Below, piece after piece: positions 5,674 through 6,752 of a stretch of 6,752 nucleotides of DNA. This DNA is from Candidatus Uhrbacteria bacterium. GTDB lineage: Bacteria; Patescibacteriota; Patescibacteriia; UBA9934; UBA10169. Under the pieces are notes generated by a model. The model was given only the letters and a program-made list of their open reading frames with translations, ran no database searches and was not told the DNA's origin. The number at the start of each line of letters is the position of its first letter. The first letter of the stretch is position 1. The translations under genes were made by a program, and so were the position numbers. The stretch lies in assembly GCA_003505155.1 (NCBI GenBank), contig DNYJ01000012.1, positions 1-6,752 on the forward strand. The letters are read 5' to 3'.

Positions 5674-6752
5674 ATGGCCAAGGAGTACTACAAAATTCTC
5701 GGCGTGGAAAAGAACGCATCGCAGGACGAAGTGAAGAAGGCTTTTCGGAAACTTGCTCATCAACATCACCCGGACAAGTCGGGCGGCGACGAGGAGAAAT
5801 TTAAAGAGGCCAACGAGGCGTATCAAGTTTTGAGCGACCCAGAGAAACGCAGAACGTACGATCAGTTCGGCTCGTCGGCTTTTTCAGGCGGAGCCGGATC
5901 TGGCTTTGCCGGAGAGCAAGGAGAAAACGGATTTGGAGGCGGAGGGTTTGGCGGCTTCGGGCAAGGGTTCGAGGGCGTAGATCTTGGAGACATCTTCGGC
6001 GACTTGGGCGACATTTTTGGGTTTTCCACCGGAGGCGGACGAGAACGTCGAGGAACGCCGCGCGGCGCCGATATTCAAGTGGACATGGAGCTTTCCTTTC
6101 ACGATGCGGTGTTCGGCGTTGAACGCGAGGTGAGCGTGACGAAAGCCACCGCGTGCGAACGCTGTGCCGGACTTGGCGCCGAGCCCGGGACGAAGATGAA
6201 GGATTGTTCGGCTTGCGGAGGATCAGGTTCGGTCGTTCATCGAGAGCGCACCATGCTTGGCACCATGCAAACGCGTCGCGTCTGTTCGGAATGCCACGGC
6301 GAAGGCCGGATGCCGGAAACGGTTTGTGCGAATTGCCGCGGCATCGGGCTTGAGCACAAGAGGAAGACCGTCAGTGTTCAGATGCCATCCGGCGTGAGGG
6401 AAGGCGACATAGTTCGTGTGCGCGGAGGCGGCGAGGCGGTGAAAAGCGGAACGTCGGGCGACTTATTCTTGCGCATACACGTCCTGCCTGATCCACGTTT
6501 TGAACGCGACGGCTTCACGCTTCGCTCCCGCGTTGAGATTGGCTTCCGTCAGGCGGCTCTTGGAACGGAAGTTGATGTTGCTGTTGTGGACGGCGGGGAA
6601 GTTACGCTCAAGATTCCTGCCGGCGTGCAAAGCGGCACGGAGCTTCGTCTCAAAGGCAAGGGCGTGCCTCAAGGCCATATTCGCGGCGATCACCTTGTGA
6701 CGATTCAAGTGGTTACCCCGAAGAAGCTGTCTCGTCATCAGAAAAAACTTTT
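5674..6752 (+). CDS. dnaJ: DnaJ (Hsp40) co-chaperone, 3' end cut by the window
   Basis: DnaJ brings unfolded clients to DnaK and stimulates its ATP hydrolysis. The frame is open from the ATG at 5674 to the window edge, giving 359 residues and a partial codon with no stop. The J domain (1-70) carries the catalytic HPD at 32-34. A Gly/Phe-rich linker follows (about 75-130) with two DIFG motifs close together. The zinc domain has all four CxxCxGxG repeats, at C161/C164, C178/C181, C204/C207 and C218/C221, so this is a type I DnaJ. The first C-terminal beta domain and most of the second are present. Only the extreme C-terminus should be missing, as E. coli DnaJ has 376 residues. The start is one base after the stop of the 66-aa gene, and the purine run GAAGAAA upstream is a weak ribosome site, so coupling is likely. 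It probably belongs to the CIRCE-controlled operon unless a promoter inside the membrane genes serves it. Confidence 0.97.
   Translation, partial: MAKEYYKILGVEKNASQDEVKKAFRKLAHQHHPDKSGGDEEKFKEANEAYQVLSDPEKRRTYDQFGSSAFSGGAGSGFAGEQGENGFGGGGFGGFGQGFEGVDLGDIFGDLGDIFGFSTGGGRERRGTPRGADIQVDMELSFHDAVFGVEREVSVTKATACERCAGLGAEPGTKMKDCSACGGSGSVVHRERTMLGTMQTRRVCSECHGEGRMPETVCANCRGIGLEHKRKTVSVQMPSGVREGDIVRVRGGGEAVKSGTSGDLFLRIHVLPDPRFERDGFTLRSRVEIGFRQAALGTEVDVAVVDGGEVTLKIPAGVQSGTELRLKGKGVPQGHIRGDHLVTIQVVTPKKLSRHQKKL

Noticed and set aside
6007..6102. Short frames overlapping dnaJ on either strand
   Set aside because: All four DnaJ zinc motifs and the J domain confirm a single continuous + frame through this region, so these are shadows.

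Overview
The window carries a bacterial heat-shock chaperone operon, hrcA-grpE-dnaK-(two unrecognised membrane genes)-dnaJ, all on the + strand. Upstream of it are two orphan genes, also on +. The dnaJ gene runs off the right edge. The set of an HrcA repressor with a near-perfect CIRCE operator, a full-length DnaK and a four-cysteine-motif DnaJ is clearly bacterial. The HrcA is short (232 aa against roughly 340 aa usually), the genes are tightly packed, several starts lack a Shine-Dalgarno sequence, and a palindromic 'CCTCCCCTA/TAGGGGAGG' repeat sits between genes. These traits together would fit a candidate-phyla (Patescibacteria/CPR-type) genome, but that placement is an inference from style and not proven here.

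Layout. Positions 1-780 hold an unrecognised ORF (116-721) with its own candidate promoter, ribosome site and terminator. Positions 791-1338 hold an orphan helical protein gene (808-1338) whose extended -10 box lies so close to the ATG that the message would be nearly leaderless. The hrcA promoter (consensus -35 and -10, 17-base spacer) lies partly inside the end of that gene, and the CIRCE operator (1335-1361) covers its stop codon and the -10 box. hrcA (1371-2069), grpE (2075-2596) and dnaK (2600-4507) follow with gaps of 5 and 3 bases. A 177-base gap after dnaK holds a cluster of GC-rich hairpins bounded by a 25-base imperfect inverted repeat (4516-4631). Then come a distinctly AT-rich gene for a 261-aa protein with two predicted membrane spans (4685-5470), a 66-aa protein with one C-terminal span (5472-5672), and dnaJ (5674 to the edge), these three separated by single bases.

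How it works together. HrcA should bind CIRCE and shut its own promoter, so that heat or unfolded protein releases transcription of hrcA-grpE-dnaK and possibly of dnaJ. DnaJ delivers clients to DnaK and stimulates its ATPase; GrpE exchanges the nucleotide. The point most worth a second look is the pair of unknown membrane genes placed between dnaK and dnaJ. They are either a transferred passenger next to a repeat element or a membrane-side addition to the chaperone machine. Nothing in the sequence decides between these. I see no rRNA, tRNA, CRISPR array, transposase gene or replication origin.
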